DNA of 7,303 bases from the NCBI GenBank assembly GCA_011048475.1, contig DSDZ01000407.1, positions 1 through 7,303 of the forward strand, read 5' to 3'. The stretch comes from Bacteroides sp. GTDB taxonomy: Bacteria; Bacteroidota; Bacteroidia; Bacteroidales; GCA-2748055. Under the pieces are notes generated by a model, which did not search any database, was not told the origin of the DNA, and worked only from the letters and a program-made list of their open reading frames with translations. This document shows positions 1-6,152 of the stretch, in pieces; within the stretch, counting starts at the first letter, position 1, and each line of letters begins with the position of its first letter. A program made the position numbers and the translations under genes.

Positions 1-1
1 G

Positions 2-412
2 TACAGCGATGCCCTCCAGGCGGTCCTGGGTGCCTATATTGTGCGGGACTGCCAGGGGACACCCGATGTGATATTGCTGGCCTCCGGTTCGGAAGTCTCC
101 ACCCTCTTCGAAGGGGCGGACAGGCTGGAGGAGCGGCGCGGAATGAAAACCAGGATCGTCTCGGTCATTTCCGAAGGGATCTTCAGGGACCAGGACCGCG
201 AATACCAGGACATGGTCCTTCCTTCAGGGGTTCCGGTATTCGGACTGACGGCCGGATTGCCGGTCACCCTCCAGGGACTGGTGGGAGACCGGGGCAAGGT
301 GTACGGGATGGAGAGTTTCGGATTCTCGGCTCCTTACAAGGTGCTGGACGAGAAGCTGGGATTCACGGGAGAGAATGTATATGAGCAGGTGATCGGATTA
401 CTTGGAATGTGA
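2..412 (+). CDS. tkt: Transketolase, C-terminal part (5' end outside window)
   Basis: The left window edge cuts this gene; the reading frame is open from base 2 and stops with TGA at 410-412, giving the last 136 residues. The visible part is the transketolase C-terminal domain: a GAYIVRDC..TPDVILLASGSEV opening, then a stretch with FGLTAGLPVTL and ESFGFSAPY..LDEKLGFT, which lines up with the end of TktA-type enzymes. Transketolase moves two-carbon ketol units between sugar phosphates in the cytoplasmic non-oxidative pentose phosphate pathway, using thiamine diphosphate. The cofactor-binding and pyrimidine-binding domains lie outside the window, so catalytic residues cannot be checked. A GTG at 41 is an internal valine codon, not a start. 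The next gene begins only 3 bases after the stop, which suggests co-transcription. Confidence 0.93.
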   Translation, partial: YSDALQAVLGAYIVRDCQGTPDVILLASGSEVSTLFEGADRLEERRGMKTRIVSVISEGIFRDQDREYQDMVLPSGVPVFGLTAGLPVTLQGLVGDRGKVYGMESFGFSAPYKVLDEKLGFTGENVYEQVIGLLGM

Positions 413-415
413 CAG

Positions 416-2098
416 ATGCGTGTGAGGAGGATTGTTTTTGTGCTGTTGCTGGCGGCGGGGTGGATGACCCTCCAGGGTCAGCGGACCACGACCCCGGGTC
501 AGCGGACCACGACCCCGGGTCAGCGGATCCCGTCCCAGAAACCCAGACTGGTGGTGGGCATTACCGTATCGGGGATGCGGTATGATTACCTGACCGTTTA
601 CTGGGACAGGTTCTCCGAGGGCGGCTTCCGGAGGATGGCCACCACCGGGGCCAACTGCAAAAATGCCAGGTACGGTTACCTGATCACCGAACCATCGGTG
701 GGGTATGCCACCATCGCCACGGGGGCCCGGCCTGCCTCCCACGGGATCGTGTCGGATTACTGGTATGAGCGGGCCACCAACCAGATCCGGAGCAGCATCC
801 AAGACGGGGATCAGTCCACCATCGAAGGATCCATTGATGCGGGCCGGTTCTCGCCGTCCGCACTCTACAGCCGGACCATTTCCGATGAGCTGCGGGTGAT
901 CAGCCATTTCAATGCGAAATCCGTCGGGATCTCCATGGATCCCCAGGCCGCGGTGCTCATGGCGGGACACACCGCTACGGGAGCCTACTGGCTGGACCCG
1001 GCCACCGCTCAATGGATCTCCAGCAGCTATTATGTGGATTCCCTTCCCCGATGGGTCAGGGATTTCAACGGGAAAGCATTCCGGGATATCTACCTGGACC
1101 GCATCTGGGAACCGCTGCTGCCCATCGGCGAATACAGCGCCAGCATGCTGGACAACAATCCCTATGAGACAGGGTTTGGGGGACAGATCACCTTTCCCTA
1201 CGATCTCTCCAGGCTCAGCATGAAGAACCGCAGAGAGAAGGATTACAGCCTGCTCATGGCCACTCCGTGGGGGAACACCTACACCAAGGACATGGCCATC
1301 GCGGCCATCGTGAATGAGGAGATGGGACAGCGGGGGGTGACCGACTGGATCCACATCGGGTTCAATGCCACCAGGCACCTGGCACCCCGGTATTCAACCT
1401 GGTCGGTGGAAATGCAGGACATGTACCTGCGGCTGGACAGGGACATTGCCCACCTGCTGGAATTTCTGGATGAACAGCTGGGGCTGGAAAATGTGCTGAT
1501 CTACCTCACGGCCGACAATGCACTGGCCGACGATCCCCGCTACCTGGCAGAAAGCAGGATCCCTTCGGGGTTTTTCAATTACAGGACCAGCATCTCCCTG
1601 CTGCGGTCCTATCTGAATGCCGTTTACGGACAGGGGGACTGGGTGACATTTTATTATGCCCACCAGATCTACCTGAACCACCAGCTCATCGAAGACTCCA
1701 GGCTTTCACTGGAGGAGGTGCAGGACAGGGTGGCCCGGTTCATGATCCAGATCTCAGGGGTGTCCAACGCCCTGCAGTCCTACGTGCTCCAGCGGAACAA
1801 TTTCACCCAGGGGGTGTTCGAGCGGATGCAGCAAAGCTACCACCAGCAGCGGTCGGGCGATGTGATCATCTCACTGATCCCCGGCTGGGTCGAGCACAGC
1901 AACATGGACCGGAACGGTTACGAAGATTTCCGGTTCAGCTCCCACGTGCCGCTGATCTTCTACGGCTGGAAGATCAACCGGATCACCATCCCGCACCAGG
2001 TGGCACTGACGGACATTGCAGCCACCGTTGCCTATTTCCTGGAGATCTCCATGCCTGAAAACGCATCGGGACAGGTCATCCCCGATATGGTGAAGTAA
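416..2098 (+). CDS. Secreted PafA-like alkaline phosphatase superfamily protein, probable pseudoenzyme
   Basis: A 560-residue protein starting with ATG 3 bases after the transketolase stop. Residues 1-21 form a signal peptide (MRVRR then a hydrophobic core), so it should act in the periplasm or beyond. Residues 43-77 (LVVGITVSGMRYDYL, FSEGGF), 280-291 (MATPWGNTYTKD), 336-341 (MYLRLD) and 510-517 (HVPLIFYG) match the PafA/type I phosphodiesterase group of the alkaline phosphatase superfamily, and the length is normal for it. By alignment from memory with PafA, however, the metal ligand Asp38 is Ser52, the Thr79 nucleophile is Pro93, Asn100 is Asp114, Lys162 is Asp175, Arg164 is Gln177, Asp305 is Arg320, His309 is Pro324 and His353 is Asn368. 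Only Asp352 (Asp367) and His486 (His510) persist. The frame is intact and the fold motifs are conserved, so this is a maintained protein without normal phosphatase chemistry rather than a decaying gene. A 7-residue tandem repeat follows the signal peptide. The ligand or partner is unknown. Confidence 0.9.
   Translation: MRVRRIVFVLLLAAGWMTLQGQRTTTPGQRTTTPGQRIPSQKPRLVVGITVSGMRYDYLTVYWDRFSEGGFRRMATTGANCKNARYGYLITEPSVGYATIATGARPASHGIVSDYWYERATNQIRSSIQDGDQSTIEGSIDAGRFSPSALYSRTISDELRVISHFNAKSVGISMDPQAAVLMAGHTATGAYWLDPATAQWISSSYYVDSLPRWVRDFNGKAFRDIYLDRIWEPLLPIGEYSASMLDNNPYETGFGGQITFPYDLSRLSMKNRREKDYSLLMATPWGNTYTKDMAIAAIVNEEMGQRGVTDWIHIGFNATRHLAPRYSTWSVEMQDMYLRLDRDIAHLLEFLDEQLGLENVLIYLTADNALADDPRYLAESRIPSGFFNYRTSISLLRSYLNAVYGQGDWVTFYYAHQIYLNHQLIEDSRLSLEEVQDRVARFMIQISGVSNALQSYVLQRNNFTQGVFERMQQSYHQQRSGDVIISLIPGWVEHSNMDRNGYEDFRFSSHVPLIFYGWKINRITIPHQVALTDIAATVAYFLEISMPENASGQVIPDMVK
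475..527 (+). repeat. 21-bp tandem repeat, about 2.5 copies, in frame
   Basis: Two identical 21-bp copies (475-495 and 496-516) are followed by an 11-bp partial copy (517-527). Each unit encodes GQRTTTP, at residues 21-27 and 28-34, and the partial copy gives GQR at 35-37. The repeat lies at the junction between the signal peptide and the mature phosphatase-like domain. Because 21 is a multiple of three, gain or loss of a copy keeps the frame. Exact identity at the DNA level points to recent duplication or slippage. Confidence 0.95.
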
Positions 2099-2120
2099 AA
2101 CGGGCAGAGGGTGCCCCGTT
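2099..2120. terminator. Hairpin in convergent intergenic region, possible terminator
   Basis: AACGGGCA (2099-2106) pairs with TG (2112-2113) and CCCGTT (2115-2120), leaving a 5-base loop and one bulged C. It starts right after the stop codon of the phosphatase-like gene and lies 48 bases beyond the stop of the opposing lipid gene. Read on the minus strand the stem is followed by a short run of four T, which fits a weak intrinsic terminator for the minus operon. On the plus strand there is no T tract after it. Confidence 0.35.
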
Positions 2121-2135
2121 GCCCCGGAGCGGGAT

Positions 2136-2145
2136 ACACCGGTGT
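2136..2145. repeat. 10-bp perfect palindrome ACACCGGTGT
   Basis: A perfect inverted repeat in the 70-base convergent gap (2099-2168). It is too short and loop-free to be a good RNA hairpin alone; it may form part of a transcription end or be a chance match in GC-rich DNA. Confidence 0.3.
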
Positions 2146-2168
2146 CATTGTGATCCCCGGGACCGGCC

Positions 2169-2912
2169 TTACGAAGCGGGGGCGTTCATTCGTTTGCGCA
2201 GGGCGCAGAAATCCATGATCGCTTCCGGATTTTTTTCGATGGCGGTGCCCACCACGATCATGTCAGCGCCGGCCCTGTAAATCTGATCGGCCTGTTTCAC
2301 CGTGGTGATCCCGCCCCCCACGATCAGGGGAAGGGAAAGTTTCCGGCGGATGGCCCTGATCATGTCTGTATCCACCGTATGTTCCGCACCGCTCCCGGCT
2401 TCCAGGTAAATGCACTTCAGTCCCAGCATTTCCCCTGCCATGGCCGTGGCCACGGCGATGTCCGTTTTTCCCAGGGGGATCGGAGTGGTGGCGCTCATGT
2501 ATTCCACCGAGGAGCTCCTTCCGTTCTCCATCAGCATGTAACCGGTGGGGATCACCTCGATCCCGGCACGGTCCACATGGGGTGCGGCCAGCACGTGGTT
2601 CCCGATCAGGAAATCCGGATTCCGTCCCGAGATCAGCGACAGAAAAAAGATGCCGTCGGCACGGTCGCTCAGCTGCATGGCGCTTCCCGGAAAGATGAAC
2701 ACCGGAACATGCGTGCCCAGCTTCAGGGTGGTGATGGTGATCTCAATGGGGTTGAACAGGATACTGCCTCCCACCAGCAGCAGGTCCGGTTTGCACTTGT
2801 TGATCAGCTTCATCAGGTGCTCCAGGGAATCGTTATCGTACTTGTCCGGATCGACAAGCACCGCAAAGCGTTTACTGCTTCTGTCCTTCAGATGTTCGTA
2901 AAAAATTTTCAT
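2169..2912 (-). CDS. Geranylgeranylglyceryl/heptaprenylglyceryl phosphate synthase (PcrB/GGGPS family)
   Basis: This 247-residue protein is a TIM-barrel prenyltransferase of the GGGPS/PcrB family, which joins a long polyprenyl diphosphate to glycerol-1-phosphate to form an ether lipid precursor at the membrane. Visible motifs are DPDK (21-24), VGGS (47-50), FPGS (74-77), SGRNPDFLIG (95-104), YLEAGSGA (169-176), VGGGI (198-202) and VGTAIE (221-226), the last three forming the glycerol phosphate site of the family. The ATG at 2912 is preferred: it overlaps the upstream PPTase stop as ATGA, which is typical of translational coupling, and MKIFYEHLK is a natural N terminus. A GTG at 2924 would add four residues. 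It is the last gene of the minus-strand run. The prenyl chain length cannot be read from the sequence by eye, so C20 versus C35 product is open. Confidence 0.92.
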   Translation of the reverse strand: MKIFYEHLKDRSSKRFAVLVDPDKYDNDSLEHLMKLINKCKPDLLLVGGSILFNPIEITITTLKLGTHVPVFIFPGSAMQLSDRADGIFFLSLISGRNPDFLIGNHVLAAPHVDRAGIEVIPTGYMLMENGRSSSVEYMSATTPIPLGKTDIAVATAMAGEMLGLKCIYLEAGSGAEHTVDTDMIRAIRRKLSLPLIVGGGITTVKQADQIYRAGADMIVVGTAIEKNPEAIMDFCALRKRMNAPAS

Positions 2913-3544
2913 TCCTTCACGCACCAGACCAGTGCATAGTTATCGTGTTGCAGGTATTCCAGTTCCAGCCTCTCTTCACCGCTCCCGTTCACCACGGATC
3001 CTTTCATGAAGCCGTGATCTTCCGGATTGAAGGGGAAGATGGTGAGTCCGTCCCGGAAATTGATGTCCTGCTTGTCGCAGATCTTGTACATGGCTTCCTT
3101 GGCGCACCAGTGCAGGTAGAGGTGGTATTTCTTCAACTCAGGGTCGCTCGTGATCATCTCTTTTTCATTGATGAACTTGTCGGCCACCTTGCTGATCTTC
3201 CCGGACATGTACTCCAGATCGATGCCCACCTTCTTGTCCTTGCTGATGAGCACGGCTGTCAGGTTATTGGAATGGGAGATGCTGATCCGGTGGGTGTTTC
3301 CGCGCACAAACGGTTTGTTCTCCACGCTGTAAAGGATCCGGGTATCCTTGCCCAGCATGTTTTTAACCAGGGCACGCACGCTGAGCCATTCGATCTTTCT
3401 GCTGATATTCTTGAAGCTCTCCAGCTTGGTCTTCTCGACCGTTGCGAGATCGACCATCCTGTACAGCGAATCGTAATCCTCCGTAATCTCCCACACGCCC
3501 AGAATGCAATCAGGCAATATTTCTGTCTTCAAAAATACTCCCAC
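2909..3544 (-). CDS. 4'-phosphopantetheinyl transferase (Sfp superfamily)
   Basis: The 211-residue product transfers 4'-phosphopantetheine from coenzyme A to a serine of carrier proteins in the cytoplasm, activating fatty acid, polyketide or peptide synthesis. The family motifs are all present in order: NKPF (76-79) followed by ISISHS (87-92), VGIDLE (106-111), where Asp109 and Glu111 should bind magnesium, and WCAKEAMYK (146-154) with Glu150 as the third ligand. The start is GTG at 3544; an in-frame TGA lies only two codons upstream, so no longer form is possible. It follows gldD by 54 bases and overlaps the next gene by 4 bases. The protein is richer in Lys and its codons look more AT-rich than those of its neighbours. 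Whether it serves the primary acyl carrier protein or a secondary pathway cannot be told from this window. Confidence 0.93.
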   Translation of the reverse strand: MGVFLKTEILPDCILGVWEITEDYDSLYRMVDLATVEKTKLESFKNISRKIEWLSVRALVKNMLGKDTRILYSVENKPFVRGNTHRISISHSNNLTAVLISKDKKVGIDLEYMSGKISKVADKFINEKEMITSDPELKKYHLYLHWCAKEAMYKICDKQDINFRDGLTIFPFNPEDHGFMKGSVVNGSGEERLELEYLQHDNYALVWCVKE

Positions 3545-3562
3545 GATCTTTCAATTCAGCTT

Positions 3563-3576
3563 CCCCGTGAACGGGG
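3563..3576. other. Small GC-rich hairpin between gldD and the PPTase gene
   Basis: CCCCG (3563-3567) and CGGGG (3572-3576) form a 5-bp stem with a 4-base loop inside the 54-base gap. On the transcribed minus strand it is not followed by a T run, so it is not a standard intrinsic terminator. It could lower read-through, protect an mRNA end or mask the GTG start of the PPTase gene, but no function is shown. Confidence 0.35.
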
Positions 3577-3598
3577 GCACTAAGTTAAGCAAATTTGA

Positions 3599-4183
3599 TT
3601 AATACTTCCATTCTGTGGTTTCTATCATATGCATGATATCCTCCCGGAGGAAGGTGATGACAGGATTGAGTGAGTCCCTGTTGGGCCTGGAATTGAAGTA
3701 AAGCGACCCTCTCAGAAAATGATGTGTGCTGTCGGTGATGAAAAACTGGACCGCCGAGGCCACATTGCCTTTCAAATCGTAAACAATACCGAACCTGCGC
3801 TGATCCCGCTGGTAGAAGGGTGTCTCCTCGATGCCCTCTGCCCTCACGGTATGCTTGTAAACAAGTGTCCGGGCGTCGGTGATGTAGTCCTCCAGGTTAT
3901 CCCTCACCGGCTTGTAACTCATGTGGACCGTCCCGTTCAGCAGGGGGAATACCACATTGATCCATCCGGGCTCGGCCATCCGGCTGCTGTCGGCCACCAC
4001 CTCCGAATAGACCGGGATCTCGAACCGGTACTGATCCTGCCGGTCATACAGCCGGTAGGCTTTTTCGGGGAAGTCGATCCTTACATGCCCTTCGGGTTTG
4101 GGGGTGGATGAACGGTGACATGCCACCGGCACGCACCACAGCAGAACAGCCATCAAACCTCCTATCACTGATAATCTGATCAA
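3599..4183 (-). CDS. gldD: GldD, gliding motility lipoprotein
   Basis: A 194-residue product recognised as GldD from the order PKPEGHVRIDFPEKAYRLYD (residues 28-47), YRFEIPVYS (52-60) and W..VVFPLLNGTVHMSY (74-90), and from its place directly after gldE. GldD is an envelope lipoprotein needed for gliding in Flavobacterium and linked there with the stability of the GldJ lipoprotein. Residues 1-22 look like a lipoprotein signal with Cys22 as the lipid site, but the box reads PVAC, with Pro at -3 where Leu is usual. The chosen TTG start (4183) lies 6 bases after the gldE stop and supplies the Arg3 expected in the n-region. It is in the same frame as gldE, separated by one TGA. The rival ATG at 4153 has a good AGGAGG in front but would give an N terminus without a positive charge. 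Confidence 0.9.
   Translation of the reverse strand: MIRLSVIGGLMAVLLWCVPVACHRSSTPKPEGHVRIDFPEKAYRLYDRQDQYRFEIPVYSEVVADSSRMAEPGWINVVFPLLNGTVHMSYKPVRDNLEDYITDARTLVYKHTVRAEGIEETPFYQRDQRRFGIVYDLKGNVASAVQFFITDSTHHFLRGSLYFNSRPNRDSLNPVITFLREDIMHMIETTEWKY
4158..4163 (-). promoter_or_regulatory. Shine-Dalgarno-like AGGAGG bearing on the gldD start
   Basis: On the minus strand AGGAGG sits 4 bases before an in-frame ATG at 4153-4151. It would support a gldD protein starting 10 residues later than the TTG at 4183. Bacteroidota usually rely little on Shine-Dalgarno pairing, and these bases also encode part of the signal peptide (a Gly-Gly pair), so the match may be coincidental. Confidence 0.35.
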
Positions 4184-4189
4184 CGTAAC

Positions 4190-5497
4190 TCAATCTTTTA
4201 TCCGGACCTTCACCTCCCTGATCCGGCGCTTATCCATGGCCAGGACGGTGAATTCCACGTTTTTGCAGATAATGATATCGTTGACCTGGGGGAACTCTCC
4301 CTTTAATTCCAGAAGCAGACCGGCCACGGTTTCCGCATCGCCTTTCACATCATCGAACAGGTCATCCTCCAGTTCGGTGATCTTATAGAAGTCGTTCAGC
4401 TGTGTCTTCCCGTCAAAGATGGTGGTCCGCGCATCCACCTTCCTGTAGAATTCCTCCGCTTCATCCGACTCGTCGGTGATCTCGCCCACCACTTCCTCCA
4501 GGATATCCTCCATGGTCACGATCCCCTCGGTCCCCCCGTATTCATCCACCACGATGGCCAGGTGGATCTTCTTCTCCTGGAATTCCTTCAGCAGATCGTT
4601 GATTTTCTTGGTGACGGGAACGAAGAACGGGTCCCGGATCAGTTTCTGCCAGGGGAACTTCTCCTGTTTATAGATATGCGGCAGCAGATCCTTCACGTAC
4701 AGGATCCCCCGCACATTGTCGGAGGTCTCTTCATACACCGGGATCCGGGAATAGCCCGAATCAATGATCACCTTCACCAGGCTCTTCAGGTCGGTGTGGA
4801 TATCCACCGCGGTCACATCCATCCTCGGTTTCATGATCTCCGACACCTCCAGGTTCCCGAACTTGACGATCCCCTCCAGCATCTTTTTTTCATCCTGTAC
4901 CACATCGCTGGTCAGGTCCAGAGCCTCCGAGATGTCCTCCATGGAGATCTGATGCCTTTTGCGGGACATCCTCCGGTTCACCAGCCGGGTGGATCTGACC
5001 AGCAGGTTGATCAGCGGACTGAATACCTTTTCAAGGACCCGGAGGGGGATGGCCATTCGCAGTGCAAAGCGGGGGGCGGAACGGTTGGCATACACCTTGG
5101 GGATGATCTCCCCGAAAAGCAGCAGCAAAAAGGTGATCACGACCACCTGGATCAGGAACTCCAGGACCGGGCTGACGTTGAAATTGAACAGTCTCTCCAT
5201 CACGAATGCGGAGATAATCACAATGCCGACATTGATGAAGTTATTGGCGATCAGAATGTTGGCAAGCAGCCGCTCGGGGGTTTCCAGGTGGGCCAGCACC
5301 AGGTTGCCCCGTCTGGTGGGGATTTCTTTCAGGTCGTTGATGTGGTGGGGAGAGAGGCTGAAAAAGGCCACTTCCGATCCCGAGATCATGGCAGAGCAGT
5401 AGAGCAGGACCACCACCACCACGATCCCGATGGCGGTCCCCGTTGTCATCGGAATGGTGGTACTCTGAAGAAAAATGAACAGTAGTGACGGTTCCAA
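4190..5497 (-). CDS. gldE: GldE, CBS-domain transmembrane protein of gliding/secretion machinery
   Basis: A 435-residue protein of the CorC/HlyC (CNNM-like) family. An N-terminal DUF21 membrane region has hydrophobic segments near 20-42, 80-100, 110-130 and 146-166, with SGSEVAFFSL (39-48) and FGEIIPK (128-134). A CBS pair follows at about 215-275 and 285-340, with EIMKPRMDV and VVDEYGGTEGIVTMEDILEE as hallmarks, then a CorC_HlyC domain at about 355-435. Relatives are implicated in divalent metal transport or sensing; with gldD next to it this is the Bacteroidota form GldE, which works with GldD in gliding. The reported start is TTG at 5497, because GldE proteins carry a short tail before the first membrane segment. 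An ATG at 5449 (residue 17) would leave the membrane segment intact and cannot be excluded. It starts 25 bases after ssb. Confidence 0.93.
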   Translation of the reverse strand: MEPSLLFIFLQSTTIPMTTGTAIGIVVVVVLLYCSAMISGSEVAFFSLSPHHINDLKEIPTRRGNLVLAHLETPERLLANILIANNFINVGIVIISAFVMERLFNFNVSPVLEFLIQVVVITFLLLLFGEIIPKVYANRSAPRFALRMAIPLRVLEKVFSPLINLLVRSTRLVNRRMSRKRHQISMEDISEALDLTSDVVQDEKKMLEGIVKFGNLEVSEIMKPRMDVTAVDIHTDLKSLVKVIIDSGYSRIPVYEETSDNVRGILYVKDLLPHIYKQEKFPWQKLIRDPFFVPVTKKINDLLKEFQEKKIHLAIVVDEYGGTEGIVTMEDILEEVVGEITDESDEAEEFYRKVDARTTIFDGKTQLNDFYKITELEDDLFDDVKGDAETVAGLLLELKGEFPQVNDIIICKNVEFTVLAMDKRRIREVKVRIKD

Positions 5498-5522
5498 TTG
5501 AGGCGCTGTCGTTTAAAGTGGT

Positions 5523-6116
5523 TCAGAAAGGCAGATCATCCGGACCTTCATCCTCTCCGCTGAAGGGATCCTCCCGGTCATCTCCCGGGAAGTCTTCCTG
5601 CTGGTCAGCGGCGCGCTGTCTTCCCGCATCCTTCTGCGGACTGGTATCCTGCGGGCTTTTATCCTGCGGGCCGGCCTGCCGGGATCCGCTTTGCTGTGCA
5701 TCGGCCGGACGGGATCCGCCCTGCTGTGCAGTTGTGGGCCGGGATCCGGATGACTGGGGACGCTCTTCCTGGTCCCCTTCGTCATCGGGCTTTCTCCCGA
5801 GCAACTGCATCTGGTCCCCCACGATTTCCGTGATATATTTCCTGTTACCCTCGCTGTCGTCGTACGACCGGGTCTTGATCCTTCCCTCGATATAAAGCTG
5901 CGTCCCTTTCTTCACATACTTCTCCGCCACCTGTGCCAGTCCCCTCCACAGCACCACATTGTGCCACTCGGTATTCGTGATCTTTTCACCGTCCCTGTTC
6001 CGGTAGGTCTCGCTGGTGGCCATGGGGAACTTGGTGATGGCCGTCCCCTCGTCCAGGTATCGCGTTTCAGGGTCTTTGCCCACATTTCCCACAAGGATAA
6101 CTTTATTTACTGACAT
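5523..6116 (-). CDS. ssb: Single-stranded DNA-binding protein
   Basis: The 197-residue product starts with ATG at 6116 and opens MSVNKVILVGNVGKDPE, the classic Ssb N terminus. Residues 1-107 form the OB fold, with FPMATSETYRNRDGE (30-44), TEWHNVVLWRGLA (49-61) including Trp51 and Trp58, and GTQLYIEGRIKTR (71-83). It ends in the acidic tip DDLPF, through which Ssb recruits replication and repair proteins. The linker (about 110-190) is long and low in complexity, built from decapeptide and pentapeptide repeats rich in Gln, Ser, Pro, Arg and Asp. It follows mutY by 36 bases. The full OB fold and acidic tip indicate a functional housekeeping Ssb; a plasmid or phage origin is not suggested by the context. 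Confidence 0.97.
   Translation of the reverse strand: MSVNKVILVGNVGKDPETRYLDEGTAITKFPMATSETYRNRDGEKITNTEWHNVVLWRGLAQVAEKYVKKGTQLYIEGRIKTRSYDDSEGNRKYITEIVGDQMQLLGRKPDDEGDQEERPQSSGSRPTTAQQGGSRPADAQQSGSRQAGPQDKSPQDTSPQKDAGRQRAADQQEDFPGDDREDPFSGEDEGPDDLPF
5631..5675 (-). repeat. 15-bp repeat, three copies, in the ssb linker
   Basis: Units at 5631-5645, 5646-5660 and 5661-5675 share the core tcctgcgg (one base differs in the first). On the minus strand they encode the pentapeptides AGPQD, KSPQD and TSPQK (residues 148-162). The unit length keeps the reading frame, so copy number can change without breaking the protein. Confidence 0.8.
5680..5748 (-). repeat. 30-bp imperfect repeat, about 2.3 copies, in the ssb linker
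   Basis: The core cgggatccg recurs at 5680, 5710 and 5740, each exactly 30 bases apart, and the first two units also share ctgtgca. They encode the decapeptides GSRPTTAQQG, GSRPADAQQS and the start of a third, GSRQAG (residues 124-149). This array is adjacent to the 15-bp array, so most of the linker appears to have grown by duplication. Confidence 0.8.
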
Positions 6117-6152
6117 TCGTTCTTCTGCATTTTGGTTCCGGACGTAAAGATA

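Noticed and set aside
398..1378. A 326-codon open frame on the minus strand, antisense to the phosphatase-like gene
   Set aside because: The plus-strand gene has clear family motifs throughout. The antisense protein is a Gly/Pro/His/Arg-rich shadow with no recognisable domain, caused by GC-rich codon use.
2945..3583. A 212-codon plus-strand open frame opposite the PPTase gene
   Set aside because: All three PPTase motifs lie on the minus strand, so the plus-strand frame is a shadow.
5409..5422. Trinucleotide run (acc)n in gldE
   Set aside because: It encodes a plain valine stretch in the first membrane segment and is too short to suggest phase variation; changes would stay in frame.
4562..5485. 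A 307-codon open frame on the plus strand, antisense to gldE
   Set aside because: It is a His/Gln/Asp-rich shadow of gldE, whose DUF21, CBS and CorC motifs are unambiguous.
6145..6152. TATCTTTA on the minus strand just upstream of ssb as a second promoter
   Set aside because: It misses the final G of TAnnTTTG and there is no convincing TTTG at the proper distance. An internal ssb promoter is possible but not supported.
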